64,000 nt of DNA from Micromonospora rosaria. Lineage in GTDB: Bacteria > Actinomycetota > Actinomycetes > Mycobacteriales > Micromonosporaceae. Location of the stretch: assembly GCF_001567585.1 (NCBI RefSeq), contig NZ_LRQV01000018.1, positions 1 to 64,000 of the forward strand, given 5' to 3'. This document shows, piece after piece, positions 30,597 through 38,350 of this stretch (within the stretch, counting starts at the first letter, position 1; every line of letters begins with the position of its first letter). Position numbers and translations under genes: made by a program. The notes beneath the pieces are model-generated. The model did no database searches, had not been told where the DNA came from, and saw only the letters and a program-made list of their open reading frames with translations.

Positions 30597-31781
30597 TCAG
30601 AGCTGGACGGGGAGGGTGAGCAGTCGCCAGGTTCCGGGGTCGGGGGCGCGGTGCGCGCCCGCCGGGGCGAGGGTCAGGTCGGGGCTGCGGCGCAGCAGCG
30701 CGGCGAGCGCCACCTCGGTCTGCACCCGGGCCAGCGCGGCGCCCAGGCAGAAGTGCGGCCCGTGGCCGTAGCCGAGGTGGGCGCTCCGGTCCGGTACCCG
30801 GGCCAGGTCCAGCCGGTCCGGGTCGGGGAAGACCTCGGGGTCGCGGTTGGCCGCGACGATCGCCACGGTGACCGGTTCCCCGGCCGGCACCGGTACGCCG
30901 GCGATCGTCACGTCCCCGGTGGCGAAGCGGGGGACGGTCAGCATCTGCGGTGGGCTCCACCGGGTCAGCTCCTCGACCGCCCGGGGCATCAGGTCGGGCT
31001 CCGCGCGCAGCGCGGCGAGCTGCTCCGGGTGCGCGAGCAGCGTCTCCACCGCGTTGGCGAGCAGGTTCGCCGGGGTCTGCCCGGCCAGCACCAGGTGCCA
31101 GACGAGGCTGACCAGTTCGGTCTCGGAGAGCCGGTCACCGTCGTCGTCGCGTACCCGGATCAGGTCGGTGACCAGGTCGTCGCCGGGCGCGTCGCGGCGC
31201 TGGGCGACCACCGACCGGGCGCTGTCGATGATCGCCGGCAGCGCCGCGACGAACGTCGGGCCGTCGCCGGCGGCCACCGCGGCGCCGAAGGCCCGCCACT
31301 GCGGCCGGTCCGCCTCCGGCACGCCGACCAGGTCGCAGATCACCGCCATCGGCAGCGGTCGGGCCAGGTGCTCGACCAGGTCGACGACGCCCTCGGTGGC
31401 CTGCCGGGCGGCCTGGTCGAGCAGGCCCGCCACCACCGCCTCGATCCGGGTCCGCCGGTCGGCGGCCCGCCGGGCGGTGAAGGCGGGCGCGACCAGCCGG
31501 CGCAGTCGCCCGTGTTCCGGCCCGTCGATCTCCATCGTGCGCAGGTACGGCCGGTACGCCTCGGGCACGCTCGGGCGGAGGTAGCTCTCGGCCCGCAGCT
31601 CGAACCGGGGATCGGTGAGCAGGGCTCGGGCGGGGGCGTGCCGGGTCACCGCCCACATCGCGCCGAAGCCCGGGGTGACCAGCCGGGCCACCGGGGACCG
31701 CTCCCGGGCCCGCCGGTACGCGGTGACCGGATCGCTCAGCACCGCCGGGTCGGTCAGCTCGATCTCGGGAACCTCCGCCAT
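30597..31781 (-). CDS. Cytochrome P450
   Basis: This encodes 394 residues; ATG 31781 follows GGAGGCGGC. The haem loop is GHGPHFCLGAALAR near residue 345, with the Cys thiolate ligand. The K-helix ExxR is in AVEELTRW. The I-helix reads LVLAGQTPANLL, so the usual acid-alcohol pair (AG-E/D-T) for O2 activation is replaced by Q-T-P. The size and sequence fit a soluble actinobacterial CYP needing ferredoxin and a reductase; none is nearby. The role is probably hydroxylation of a small molecule or detoxification. Divergent from a TetR regulator across about 100 bp with a clear operator. Confidence 0.93.
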   Translation of the reverse strand: MAEVPEIELTDPAVLSDPVTAYRRARERSPVARLVTPGFGAMWAVTRHAPARALLTDPRFELRAESYLRPSVPEAYRPYLRTMEIDGPEHGRLRRLVAPAFTARRAADRRTRIEAVVAGLLDQAARQATEGVVDLVEHLARPLPMAVICDLVGVPEADRPQWRAFGAAVAAGDGPTFVAALPAIIDSARSVVAQRRDAPGDDLVTDLIRVRDDDGDRLSETELVSLVWHLVLAGQTPANLLANAVETLLAHPEQLAALRAEPDLMPRAVEELTRWSPPQMLTVPRFATGDVTIAGVPVPAGEPVTVAIVAANRDPEVFPDPDRLDLARVPDRSAHLGYGHGPHFCLGAALARVQTEVALAALLRRSPDLTLAPAGAHRAPDPGTWRLLTLPVQL

Positions 31782-31807
31782 GCCGCCTCCATCTCGAATG
31801 AGCAAAA

Positions 31808-31826
31808 CAGATGATGCCATCATCTG
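31808..31826. promoter_or_regulatory. TetR-type operator between P450 and its regulator
   Basis: CAGATGAT-GCC-ATCATCTG is a perfect inverted repeat with 8-bp arms. A second palindrome, AAGATATCTT, follows at 31834-31843. The position between divergent P450 and TetR genes suits autorepression and P450 control. Confidence 0.7.
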
Positions 31827-31881
31827 GATGGCGAAGATATCTTGACTGCGGCGGAGGGGCAACACCGGAACAGGGGTGACG

Positions 31882-32958
31882 ATGGCGCGGCTCACCAGGG
31901 CGCAGCTCCAGCAGCGCAACCGGGCGCGGGTGCTGGCGGCGGCCCGGCAGGTCTTCACCGAGCAGGGCTTCCGCGACGCGCGGATCGACGACATCGCCGA
32001 GCGGGCCGAGCTGACCCGGGGCGCGGTCTACTCGAACTTCCCCGGCAAGCGGGCCCTGTACTTCGCGGTGCTCGCCGCCGACGCGCAGGAGGTGCCCGAG
32101 CCGCCCCGGCCGCCGGCCACCGCCACGGCCGGCGAGGTGCTCGCCGAGTTCGCCCGCGCCTGGCTGTCCCGGCTCCCGCTCGCCGTGGACGAGCAGGCCG
32201 ACGGGGCCCGGCTGGGCCGGGACCTGATGCCGGAGATCCTCGCCGACGAGGCCACCCGGGTGCCGTACGCGGAGCTGACGAGGCTGTCGGCCGTCCTGCT
32301 CGGGCTGGCGCTGGAACCGTTCGGCCGGCCCGGGGCGCGGGCGGCCCGTCGGGTCCGGACCGCCGAGACTGCGCTCACCCTGCTGCACGGCGCGGGGCAG
32401 GTGGCCGCCGCCGCACCCGGCTTCGGTGACCCCTTCGACGTGGTACGCGCCTGCGCGCACCTGGCGGATCTCGACCTCGACGACCGCTGGGCCCCGCCCC
32501 ACCTGCCGTACGTGCCGAGGGCCCGGCCGGCCGACGACCCCTGGCGCCCACCGGCCGCCACCGACCTGCTCCGGGAGGTGCCCGCGCGGCTGGACGCCGA
32601 CGGGGTGGTCACCGTCCTCGGGCTGCACCGGCTCGGCGCGGTGGAGGAGGCCGTCCGGGCGGCGCCGGCCGCCGTGGTCACCGCCGTCCTGGTCACCGGC
32701 CAGGCCGCGGAGCTGCTGCCCCTGGCCCGGCTCACCCTGGTCGAGCTGCGGACCTGCCTGCGCCGGTCGGTGCCGCCGGACGCCTGGCCCCGGGTCCGGG
32801 TGGTCTGCGACGAGTCCGGGGCGGTGGCCGCGGCGGCCGGCGTCCCGGCGGTGAGCGACGCCACCGAGGCCGCCGTCCGGGTACGGGGCGGGCGGATCGT
32901 CGCCCGCGCGGACGGGCACGGCGCCGCCCACGCCGCCGCCGTCCCCGCCACCGGCTAA
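31882..32958 (+). CDS. TetR-family regulator with an extended C-terminal domain
   Basis: This encodes 358 residues, against about 190-220 for the family. The HTH is at about 10-55 (RVLAAARQVFTEQGF, DARIDDIAERAELTRGAVY, SNFPGKRALY). The standard ligand domain runs to about 190. A further 160 residues follow (DGVVTVLGLHRLGAVEEA, VVTAVLVTGQ, RVVCDESGAVAAAAGVPAV), alternating beta and alpha in a way reminiscent of a thioredoxin or peroxiredoxin fold but without a CxxC. ATG 31882 has AGGGG 5 nt upstream; GTG 31876 is the alternative. It probably represses the divergent P450 and itself through 31808-31826. Confidence 0.88.
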   Translation: MARLTRAQLQQRNRARVLAAARQVFTEQGFRDARIDDIAERAELTRGAVYSNFPGKRALYFAVLAADAQEVPEPPRPPATATAGEVLAEFARAWLSRLPLAVDEQADGARLGRDLMPEILADEATRVPYAELTRLSAVLLGLALEPFGRPGARAARRVRTAETALTLLHGAGQVAAAAPGFGDPFDVVRACAHLADLDLDDRWAPPHLPYVPRARPADDPWRPPAATDLLREVPARLDADGVVTVLGLHRLGAVEEAVRAAPAAVVTAVLVTGQAAELLPLARLTLVELRTCLRRSVPPDAWPRVRVVCDESGAVAAAAGVPAVSDATEAAVRVRGGRIVARADGHGAAHAAAVPATG

Positions 32959-32971
32959 CCCACCCGACGCC

Positions 32972-33029
32972 GGTAAGGAAGGGCCCCCTGTTAACGCATT
33001 CGGTAGAGGAAGGGCCCCTTATTAACGCC
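32972..33029. repeat. GGAAGGGCCCC palindromic element, copy 6
   Basis: Reads GGTAAGGAAGGG, GTTAACGCATTCGGTAGAGG and CCTTATTAACGCC. It lies 14 bp behind the TetR gene, on the convergent side of the small membrane-protein gene. Confidence 0.9.
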
Positions 33030-33039
33030 ACGCGCGGCC

Positions 33040-33127
33040 CCCGTGCGGCGGTGCGGCGTGCGCGCCCGTGCCCCCCGTGCGGCGTGCGTGCCCGTGGGGC
33101 GGTGCGGCGTGCGGCGGTGCGGGGCGT
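33040..33127. repeat. Low-complexity GTGCGGCGTGC microrepeats
   Basis: A run of degenerate GTGCGGC and GTGCGTGCCCGTG units without coding potential. No function is visible. It is prone to slippage and to secondary structure. Confidence 0.7.
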
Positions 33128-33213
33128 GCCGGGGACGGGAGGGGCGGGAACGCCGAGCACGACTCTGGGGTCTTGCGGACCTGGCTGCTGGGTTTTCCCG
33201 CCGGGTATGACGT

Positions 33214-33245
33214 GGCCCCGACCGCTGACGGGCGCGGTCGGGGCC
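33214..33245 (-). terminator. 12-bp-stem hairpin behind the small membrane-protein gene
   Basis: The arms 33214-33225 and 33234-33245 are exactly complementary, with an 8-nt loop. It lies 22 bp past the minus-strand stop at 33267. Confidence 0.7.
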
Positions 33246-33266
33246 GGGTGGCGCAGGGTCGTCGGG

Positions 33267-33674
33267 TCAGTTGTCCAGGCCGACCGGGGAGTTCGGCCGG
33301 TCCACGTCGACGAACTCGATGTCGTCGGCGGGCCGGCCGTCCCGGGCCGCCGCCACCCGGGCCGCCGAGCTGGCGGCCCAGCCGATGGCGGCACCGGCCA
33401 GCGCCGCGCCGATCAGCAGCGCCCAGGGCAGCGCCGGCCGCCGGCCGGCGAGCGCGTCGAAGGCGCGCACGGCCCGCTGCCGGGCCTCGTCCGCGGCCGA
33501 TCCGACCAGGTCGGTGGCGTCGTCGGCCAGCCCGGAGCCGTTGCGGCGAGCCGACCGGGCGGCCTCCCGGACACTGTCCCCGGCGGTGTTCACGGCCGAG
33601 ACCAGGTGCTGCCAGGCCTCGTCCGCGATCCGCTCAGGCTTGCTGCGGCGCTCCAGCAGGTTGGTTCCGAACAT
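33267..33674 (-). CDS. Small single-helix membrane protein
   Basis: This encodes 135 residues with a strong GAGGAGG ribosome site before ATG 33674. Residues 1-70 are a charged helical stretch (RIADEAWQHLVSAVNTAG, VREAARSARRNG). One transmembrane helix, WALLIGAALAGAAIGWAAS, lies at about 85-103, followed by a short tail. The pattern resembles DUF3618/YtxH-like stress proteins, but no motif fixes the family. Function unknown. Confidence 0.8.
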   Translation of the reverse strand: MFGTNLLERRSKPERIADEAWQHLVSAVNTAGDSVREAARSARRNGSGLADDATDLVGSAADEARQRAVRAFDALAGRRPALPWALLIGAALAGAAIGWAASSAARVAAARDGRPADDIEFVDVDRPNSPVGLDN

Positions 33675-33833
33675 CGTGGTTACCTCCTCGGGTGCCGAAG
33701 CCGGGGCCACTTCGGATTACGGCGTCAGTCCGGCGGTCGTGGGTTCGCGTACCCCGCCAGTGCCCAGCCCGGCCGGCCGGCAAACCCGTCGTCGGCGCCG
33801 GGTCCGCACCGGCGGGCCGGGCGGTGGCCCGGC

Positions 33834-33983
33834 TCACCGGGTGGCGACCACCGCGATCCGGGCGCCCGCGAAGTCCTCGTCGTCGTCATCATCGTCGTCG
33901 TCCCCCGCGCCGCCGCCGATGGCGCAGGCCAGCATCAGGGCGAGCGCGGCGGCGGCCCCGGCCAGGGTGGCGAGTCTCCTCAT
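33834..33983 (-). CDS. Tiny lipoprotein-like peptide with an octa-aspartate run
   Basis: This encodes 49 residues: MRRLATLAGAAAALALMLAC, which is a signal with a lipobox-like LMLAC at Cys20, then GGGAG and eight Asp followed by EDF. GAGAGGAAG precedes the start. If lipidated, the mature part would be under 30 residues and strongly acidic, suited to cation binding at the membrane face. It is about 150 bp downstream of the previous small membrane gene, on the same strand's upstream side. Real but uncharacterised; could also be a short secreted peptide. Confidence 0.55.
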   Translation of the reverse strand: MRRLATLAGAAAALALMLACAIGGGAGDDDDDDDDEDFAGARIAVVATR

Positions 33984-34611
33984 GGTGGTCTTCCTCTCGG
34001 ACTCGGGTGGTGAGAACGGTCCGATGCTAGGCAGGTCGGTCAATCCGTCCCAGGCTGTCCCGTCGATCCACCCCGGCCGTCGGGGGGATCCACCCCGGGC
34101 GCGGCGTCGATCCCCTGGTCACCGGGCACCCGACGGTGCGGGGGTGCCGGCGCCCGGCGGCGAGATGACGGACACCTGTCGGCATCGGGACACCCGCCGG
34201 CCACGAACATTCACATCGGTCGGGTATGTTGTCGCGCGGCACGTACTGTGGGGTTTCACCCTCCGCGACCGCCTGCCCCGGGGGGTGCGTACCGCCCGGC
34301 CGGTGGGTCGTGGTCGGTGCGACGACGCGGGGGTCGGTGCGGCGCGGGGCCACGCCGGTGACGGTGGTGTGGGCGCTCGGTCGCGTCGACCGTTACTCTG
34401 GTTCGGCGACGCGTCGACCCGGGGTCGATCGTTGGACAAGAAGCCGATCAGTGGACAAGAAGACGAAAAGTGCGGACAAGGGCGGAATGCCGTGCCCGAT
34501 CCGCAAATTGCTCATCCCGAGGGGTGGCGACCGAGGCCGTGGGAGGAATACTCTCGGTCGCGGCCCGCGTACTGATGAGGCGCCCGACAACGGGCGAGTG
34601 GAGGTGCTCGC
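33984..34611. other. Long gene-free region upstream of the STAS gene
   Basis: 628 bp with no convincing coding frame on either strand. It holds three GGACAAG repeats (34434-34480) and GTCGACC boxes around 34386-34420. It probably contains the regulated promoter of the anti-sigma antagonist gene. Confidence 0.5.
34434..34480 (+). repeat. Three GGACAAG direct repeats at about 20-bp phasing
   Basis: GGACAAG starts at 34434, 34453 and 34474. The first two share TGGACAAGAAG. Spacings of 19 and 21 bp put them on one face of the helix, as for a cooperatively bound regulator, 130 bp before the STAS gene. Confidence 0.6.
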
Positions 34612-34974
34612 GTGAGCCTGTCGATCGTGAAGTCGGTTCTTTCCGGTGGTGTCATCGAGATCGCCCCTCGGGGTGAGATCGACGTGGACACCGCGTACGA
34701 GGTGCGCGAGGCGATCACGGAAGTGCTCGCCAAGGGCCGTCCCGCCCGTATCGAGCTCAACATGCGGCTCGTCACCTTCATCGACTCCGTCGGCATCAGC
34801 GCCATGGTCGCCGGCTTCCAGACCGCCGAGGTGAGCGGCGTCAAGCTCGTCGTCACCGAGCCGAGCCGGTTCGTGCACCGGCAACTCTGGGTCACCGGGC
34901 TGCTCGGCCTCTTCGGGGCTCCGGAGCCCTACTACGCCGGCACGCCCACCCCGGAGGTCCTGCCCGGCGCCTGA
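34612..34974 (+). CDS. STAS-domain anti-sigma factor antagonist
   Basis: This encodes 120 residues; GTG 34612 lies behind GGAGG. IEIAPRGEIDVDTAYEVREA and VTFIDSVGISAMVAGF are the SpoIIAA/BldG-type STAS signature; the Ser in DSVGIS is the position phosphorylated by the anti-sigma kinase. Unphosphorylated, such proteins bind the kinase and free a SigB/SigF-type sigma factor. The cognate kinase and sigma factor are not in the window. The C-terminus YYAGTPTPEVLPGA is an unusual extra tail. Upstream GGACAAG repeats suggest controlled expression. Confidence 0.92.
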   Translation: MSLSIVKSVLSGGVIEIAPRGEIDVDTAYEVREAITEVLAKGRPARIELNMRLVTFIDSVGISAMVAGFQTAEVSGVKLVVTEPSRFVHRQLWVTGLLGLFGAPEPYYAGTPTPEVLPGA

Positions 34975-35023
34975 GCGTCCGGCGCGACGGTGACCCGGGA
35001 CACCGGAGAACCGGCGCGGGCGT

Positions 35024-35830
35024 TCACAGGTCGACGTCGGTCACCTCGGTGACGGCACGGATCGCGGTGACCGAGGCGTACCCCTCGGCGAGCAGGGCCA
35101 GGTCGCTCCCGGGCTGCACGGCCTGCCCCGGCTCCTCCAGCGAGGTGCGGACGAAGCCGTGCCCGGCCTCCGCCACCGTCATCTGCACCTGCCCGAAGGC
35201 GGACAGCGCGCCCCGGCGTACCCCACGCAGCCGGTCGGGTGGCAGGTCCGGCACGTTGACGTTGAGCACGCTCTCCACCGGCGCGGCGGTCAGCCGGGGC
35301 AGCAGGTCCAGCGCCACCCGGGCGGCCGTCGCCCAGTGCCGGTCGGCGTCCCGGACCAGGGCGGCGGCGGCCACCGCGGCCCCGCCGCTGCCGGCGGTGG
35401 CGTCGGCGGCCGAGAGCACGTCGAGGGAGACGGCCAGGGCGCGGCAGCCGTTGGCGGCGGCGGTGAACGCCGCGCCGACTGTGCCGGAGTGCAGCACCGC
35501 GCGGCCCGCGTTCGCGCCCCGGTTGATCCCGGCGAGCACCAGGCCCGGCGCCGGCCCGAACGCGCCGTGCAGGGCGATCAGCGTGATGAAGCCGGGGGAG
35601 CCGCCGACCGCGAACGCCGGCACCCCGGGCAGGTCCGGCAGGCTCTGGTGGTGGACCACGACCTGGCCGTCCTCCTCGACGGCGGTCATCGCGGCGCTGC
35701 TGCCGCTCGCCTCCTCCCGGGGCGCGGCCACCACCACGTCCAGCCCCCGGTCCACCGCCGCGCGGGCCAGTTCGGCCAGGCCCGGGGCGGCGATGCCGTC
35801 GTCGTTGGTGACCAGTACCCGTAGCGTCAT
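35024..35830 (-). CDS. surE: 5'/3'-nucleotidase SurE
   Basis: This encodes 268 residues. MTLRVLVTNDDGI has the metal-binding DD; VAAPREEASGSSAAMT and GINRGANAGRAVLHSGTVGAA are the other SurE signatures. By family it is a divalent-metal-dependent phosphatase removing 5' or 3' phosphate from nucleoside monophosphates, and in some bacteria from short polyphosphate. It starts inside the stop of the PfkB kinase gene (ATGA, 35827-35830), so the two are coupled and may balance phosphorylation of one nucleoside or sugar. Confidence 0.93.
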   Translation of the reverse strand: MTLRVLVTNDDGIAAPGLAELARAAVDRGLDVVVAAPREEASGSSAAMTAVEEDGQVVVHHQSLPDLPGVPAFAVGGSPGFITLIALHGAFGPAPGLVLAGINRGANAGRAVLHSGTVGAAFTAAANGCRALAVSLDVLSAADATAGSGGAAVAAAALVRDADRHWATAARVALDLLPRLTAAPVESVLNVNVPDLPPDRLRGVRRGALSAFGQVQMTVAEAGHGFVRTSLEEPGQAVQPGSDLALLAEGYASVTAIRAVTEVTDVDL

Positions 35831-36804
35831 CGCTCGACCACCCGGTGGGCCAGGTCGTCCGGGGTGGTCCGCTCCTGCGGCCGGGAGCCGGCCGGGACGA
35901 GGCGGACCCGGTCCACCAGGCCGGTGATCGAGTCGAGCCGGCCGGTGCCCAGCCCGTGCCGGGTGACGTTCAACGCGCCGGCCGCCGCGCCGGTGCGGAT
36001 CGCGGTCCGGATGTCCCCGCCGACGGCCACCACCGCCGCCACCCCGGCGGTCATCGAGTCGCCCGCACCGCGCGGGTCGGCGGCCTGGAGGCGGGGCATC
36101 TCCACCTCGAACACCTCCCCGTCGACCAGGGCCAGCGCCGGCTCGTCGGCCCGGCTGACCAGCACCGTCTGGGCGCCGGCGTGGTGCAGGTCGTAGAGCA
36201 CGCCGGTCAGCTCCTCGGTACTGTCGTCGCGGGCCAGCCCGTCGCGGAGCAGCTCCTCATGGCTGATCTTGCAGAAGAAGACCCCGCTGTCCAGGACGGC
36301 GGTGAGGTGCTCCCCGGAGAGGTCGACCACCACCCGGCTGCCGTTGTCGCCCAGATCGGCGGCGAACCGCCGGTACACCTCCGGCGGCACGAGGGACGGC
36401 TGGTTGGGGCCGCTGAGCACGCTGACCGGGGCGCGCAGCCCCTCGCCGAGCGCCAGGTTGTACAGCTCGTCCAGCTCGTGGCGGGTGAGCGCGTGGCCGG
36501 GTACGTCGACGACCTCGTGCCGGACGCCGTCGCGGCGGTCGTGCACGTACCCGCCGTTGGTGGAGTGCCGGCGTACCGTGCGCAGGTCCACCCCCTCGCT
36601 GCTCAGCAGCGGCTCCAGCACCTGGCCGATCTCGCCGCCGATGCTGGCGCAGAGCACCACCGGCACGCCGAGGGAGGAGATCATCCGGGCCTGCCAGACC
36701 CCCTGCCCGCCGGGGTGCAGGTGCAGTTCCGGTTCGTCACCGGGCTGGTCGACGGTGACCGTCAGCAGCGGGGTCGGGGCGAAGACCATCACGTGCCCGT
36801 CCAT
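35827..36804 (-). CDS. PfkB-family carbohydrate kinase (1-phosphofructokinase-like)
   Basis: This encodes 325 residues. ATG 36804 is preceded by GAGAGG; GTG 36813 is an alternative. MVFAPTPLLTVTVDQ, HPGGQGVWQARMISSLG and the C-terminal DPRGAGDSMTAGVA (the anion-hole and catalytic Asp of PfkB kinases) define a ribokinase-fold sugar kinase closest to the FruK/LacC group. ATP-dependent phosphorylation of a sugar or sugar-phosphate in the cytosol is expected. It lacks a PTS or transporter neighbour. Its coupling to surE makes a nucleoside or ribose-phosphate substrate conceivable. Confidence 0.9.
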   Translation of the reverse strand: MDGHVMVFAPTPLLTVTVDQPGDEPELHLHPGGQGVWQARMISSLGVPVVLCASIGGEIGQVLEPLLSSEGVDLRTVRRHSTNGGYVHDRRDGVRHEVVDVPGHALTRHELDELYNLALGEGLRAPVSVLSGPNQPSLVPPEVYRRFAADLGDNGSRVVVDLSGEHLTAVLDSGVFFCKISHEELLRDGLARDDSTEELTGVLYDLHHAGAQTVLVSRADEPALALVDGEVFEVEMPRLQAADPRGAGDSMTAGVAAVVAVGGDIRTAIRTGAAAGALNVTRHGLGTGRLDSITGLVDRVRLVPAGSRPQERTTPDDLAHRVVER

Positions 36805-36891
36805 CGTGACCACCTCTCGTCCTCCACGCCGGGTCGCTCACCTGATAACCCCCGGTACGGCGTCGCGGGCACGGTCCGGCGCGGACGAAAA

Positions 36892-36926
36892 CGCCCGGTG
36901 CCCGCCGTGACGGCGGGCACCGGGCG
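36892..36926 (-). terminator. 16-bp-stem hairpin behind the cell-wall hydrolase gene
   Basis: The arms 36892-36907 and 36911-36926 are perfectly complementary, with loop TGA. It lies 12 bp past the minus-strand stop at 36939. Confidence 0.8.
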
Positions 36927-36938
36927 GTCGGCGTACGG

Positions 36939-38060
36939 TCAGTAGACCGACAGGTGCACGTGGTTGGTGTGGTCGCTGGACGGGTCACCCTTCGCCCCGC
37001 TGTACGCCTTCCAGCCGCTGCTGGGCAGCCAGATCTGCCGGTACCAGATCACGTACAGCACGGCGAGCCGGTCGGCGTTGCGGACGTAGTACGCCGCCAG
37101 GTTGTTGCCGTACGTCCGGTCCCCGCCGGTGGCGTCGCCGCCGAAGCCGTTCTTCTGCGCCGCGAAGTCGCAGGCCCGGCCCTTGGGGTGCTCACCGGAG
37201 CCCCCCGGCCGGTAGCAGGAGACGTACCGGGTGAAGCCGGCCGCCTTGGCCTGGTTGAGCGCGTGCAGCGTGCGGGGGGTGATGCAGCCGTTGGCCGGGG
37301 TCGGGTCGTTGACGCTGCACGACTCGCGCGGCCAGGAGCCGTCGGAGTTGCGCGGCGCGGCCTTGGCGGTCTTGGTGCTCGTCCCGCCCGGCCCGCTGGA
37401 CCCGCTGGACCCGGCGTTGCTGCGTTGCTGCGCCTGCTGCCGGCGACGCTCCTCCGCCTCGCGGGCATCCCGCGCGATGGACGCCTCCAGGGCCTGTTCG
37501 GCCTGCTCCTTGCGCTTGGCCATGGTCGCGACCTGCTTGCGCTGCTCGCGGACCTCGCCGTCGAGGGCGAGCTTGGTGCGGGCGGACGAGTCGCGGGTCT
37601 CGCGCAGCTTGCGCAGCTCCCGCTCCTCGCTGGCGGCGACCTGGTCGAGCGCGGCGGCGCGGTCCAGGAAGCCCTCGGGCGAGTTCGCGTTGAGCAGGGC
37701 GTTCGCCGCGCCGAGCCGGCCGGTGCGGTACGCCACCTGGGCGATCTCACCGACCTTGCCGGTGCGGACCGCCAGGTCGGCCTCCAGGGTCTTGAGCTGG
37801 CTGGTGAGGTCCTGCTGCCGCTTGGCCGACTTCTCCAGCTTGGCCTTCGCGTCGAGCCAACCCTTGCTGGCCGCTTCGAGCTGGTTGCGCAGGGCCGGGG
37901 TGCCGCCCTCGGGGTCGTCGTCCGGCGCGGCCAGCAGGCCGGCCCGGGTGGCGGCGGACGCCGGCGTGACCGGCGCGATGGCGGTGCCGACGGCGAGCGC
38001 GGTGACGAGCACGGCCGCCAGCCGGGCGGTGATACGTCGCGGTGATGCCACTACTGCCAA
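36939..38060 (-). CDS. Secreted coiled-coil cell-wall hydrolase-like protein (c-di-AMP controlled)
   Basis: This encodes 373 residues. TTG 38060 is chosen because GGAAGGA lies 6 nt upstream; GTG 38051 is an in-frame alternative. A signal peptide (to about 37, ASAATR) is followed by a long coiled coil (about 50-205, KAKLEKSAKRQQDLTSQLK and more), a Ser/Gly linker and a C-terminal domain with SCYRPGGSGEHPKGRACDFA and SSDHTNHVHLSVY. The HPKGxxxDF and HxxHVHLS residues resemble the metal site of VanY/ARB-07466-like peptidoglycan hydrolases. The architecture parallels RipA/CwlO-type hydrolases. The leader carries a c-di-AMP riboswitch. Confidence 0.9.
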   Translation of the reverse strand: MAVVASPRRITARLAAVLVTALAVGTAIAPVTPASAATRAGLLAAPDDDPEGGTPALRNQLEAASKGWLDAKAKLEKSAKRQQDLTSQLKTLEADLAVRTGKVGEIAQVAYRTGRLGAANALLNANSPEGFLDRAAALDQVAASEERELRKLRETRDSSARTKLALDGEVREQRKQVATMAKRKEQAEQALEASIARDAREAEERRRQQAQQRSNAGSSGSSGPGGTSTKTAKAAPRNSDGSWPRESCSVNDPTPANGCITPRTLHALNQAKAAGFTRYVSCYRPGGSGEHPKGRACDFAAQKNGFGGDATGGDRTYGNNLAAYYVRNADRLAVLYVIWYRQIWLPSSGWKAYSGAKGDPSSDHTNHVHLSVY

Positions 38061-38077
38061 GACATGTCCTTCCGTCA

Positions 38078-38191
38078 GCCGCCGACCGGGTTAGCTGACG
38101 GGTTCGGGACGGAAGATCCCTACCGCGCTGACGCGGATGCACCCCACGGACGTGGTTCCCCGGCTCGCCACCGTGGCGATTAGGCGACGGC
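38078..38191 (-). promoter_or_regulatory. c-di-AMP riboswitch (ydaO-yuaA leader)
   Basis: Read on the minus strand, the leader contains the conserved CGCCTAATCGCC, GAGCCGGGGAACCA, GGGGTGCATC, GGTAGGGATC and CCCGAACCCGTCAGCTAACC blocks of the ydaO aptamer. The closing helix P1 forms between 38185-38191 and 38078-38084. In actinobacteria this class controls cell-wall hydrolase genes. The hydrolase ribosome site (GGAAGGA, about 38067-38073) follows P1 immediately, so ligand-stabilised P1 could alter translation start or transcript elongation. Confidence 0.9.
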
Positions 38192-38318
38192 CACCGCAGG
38201 CGCCGGTGGGCGCCGCCTGGCGGAGGCCGGGACCGAGCCTACCGGTGCGGGTGTGACTACTGCAGTCACCGTGACCGCTGACGTCCGGAGGGACACCAGT
38301 TAACTCGGCATGAACCGG

Positions 38319-38324
38319 ACAATA
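38319..38324 (-). promoter_or_regulatory. -10 element TATTGT of the riboswitch transcript
   Basis: TATTGT on the minus strand lies about 130 nt before the aptamer, in an AT-richer patch. There is no clear -35. It is the best promoter candidate for the hydrolase leader. Confidence 0.4.
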
Positions 38325-38350
38325 CACGCCCAGATTTAAGGGTGCGCTAA

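Noticed and set aside
33040-33127. GTGCGGC microrepeats as a possible CRISPR or iteron array
   Set aside because: Units are short, irregular and without spacers; this is low-complexity GC sequence.
34027-34575. Several overlapping frames in the region before the STAS gene
   Set aside because: All are Arg/Pro/Gly-rich with no ribosome site, and they conflict with one another; the region looks regulatory.
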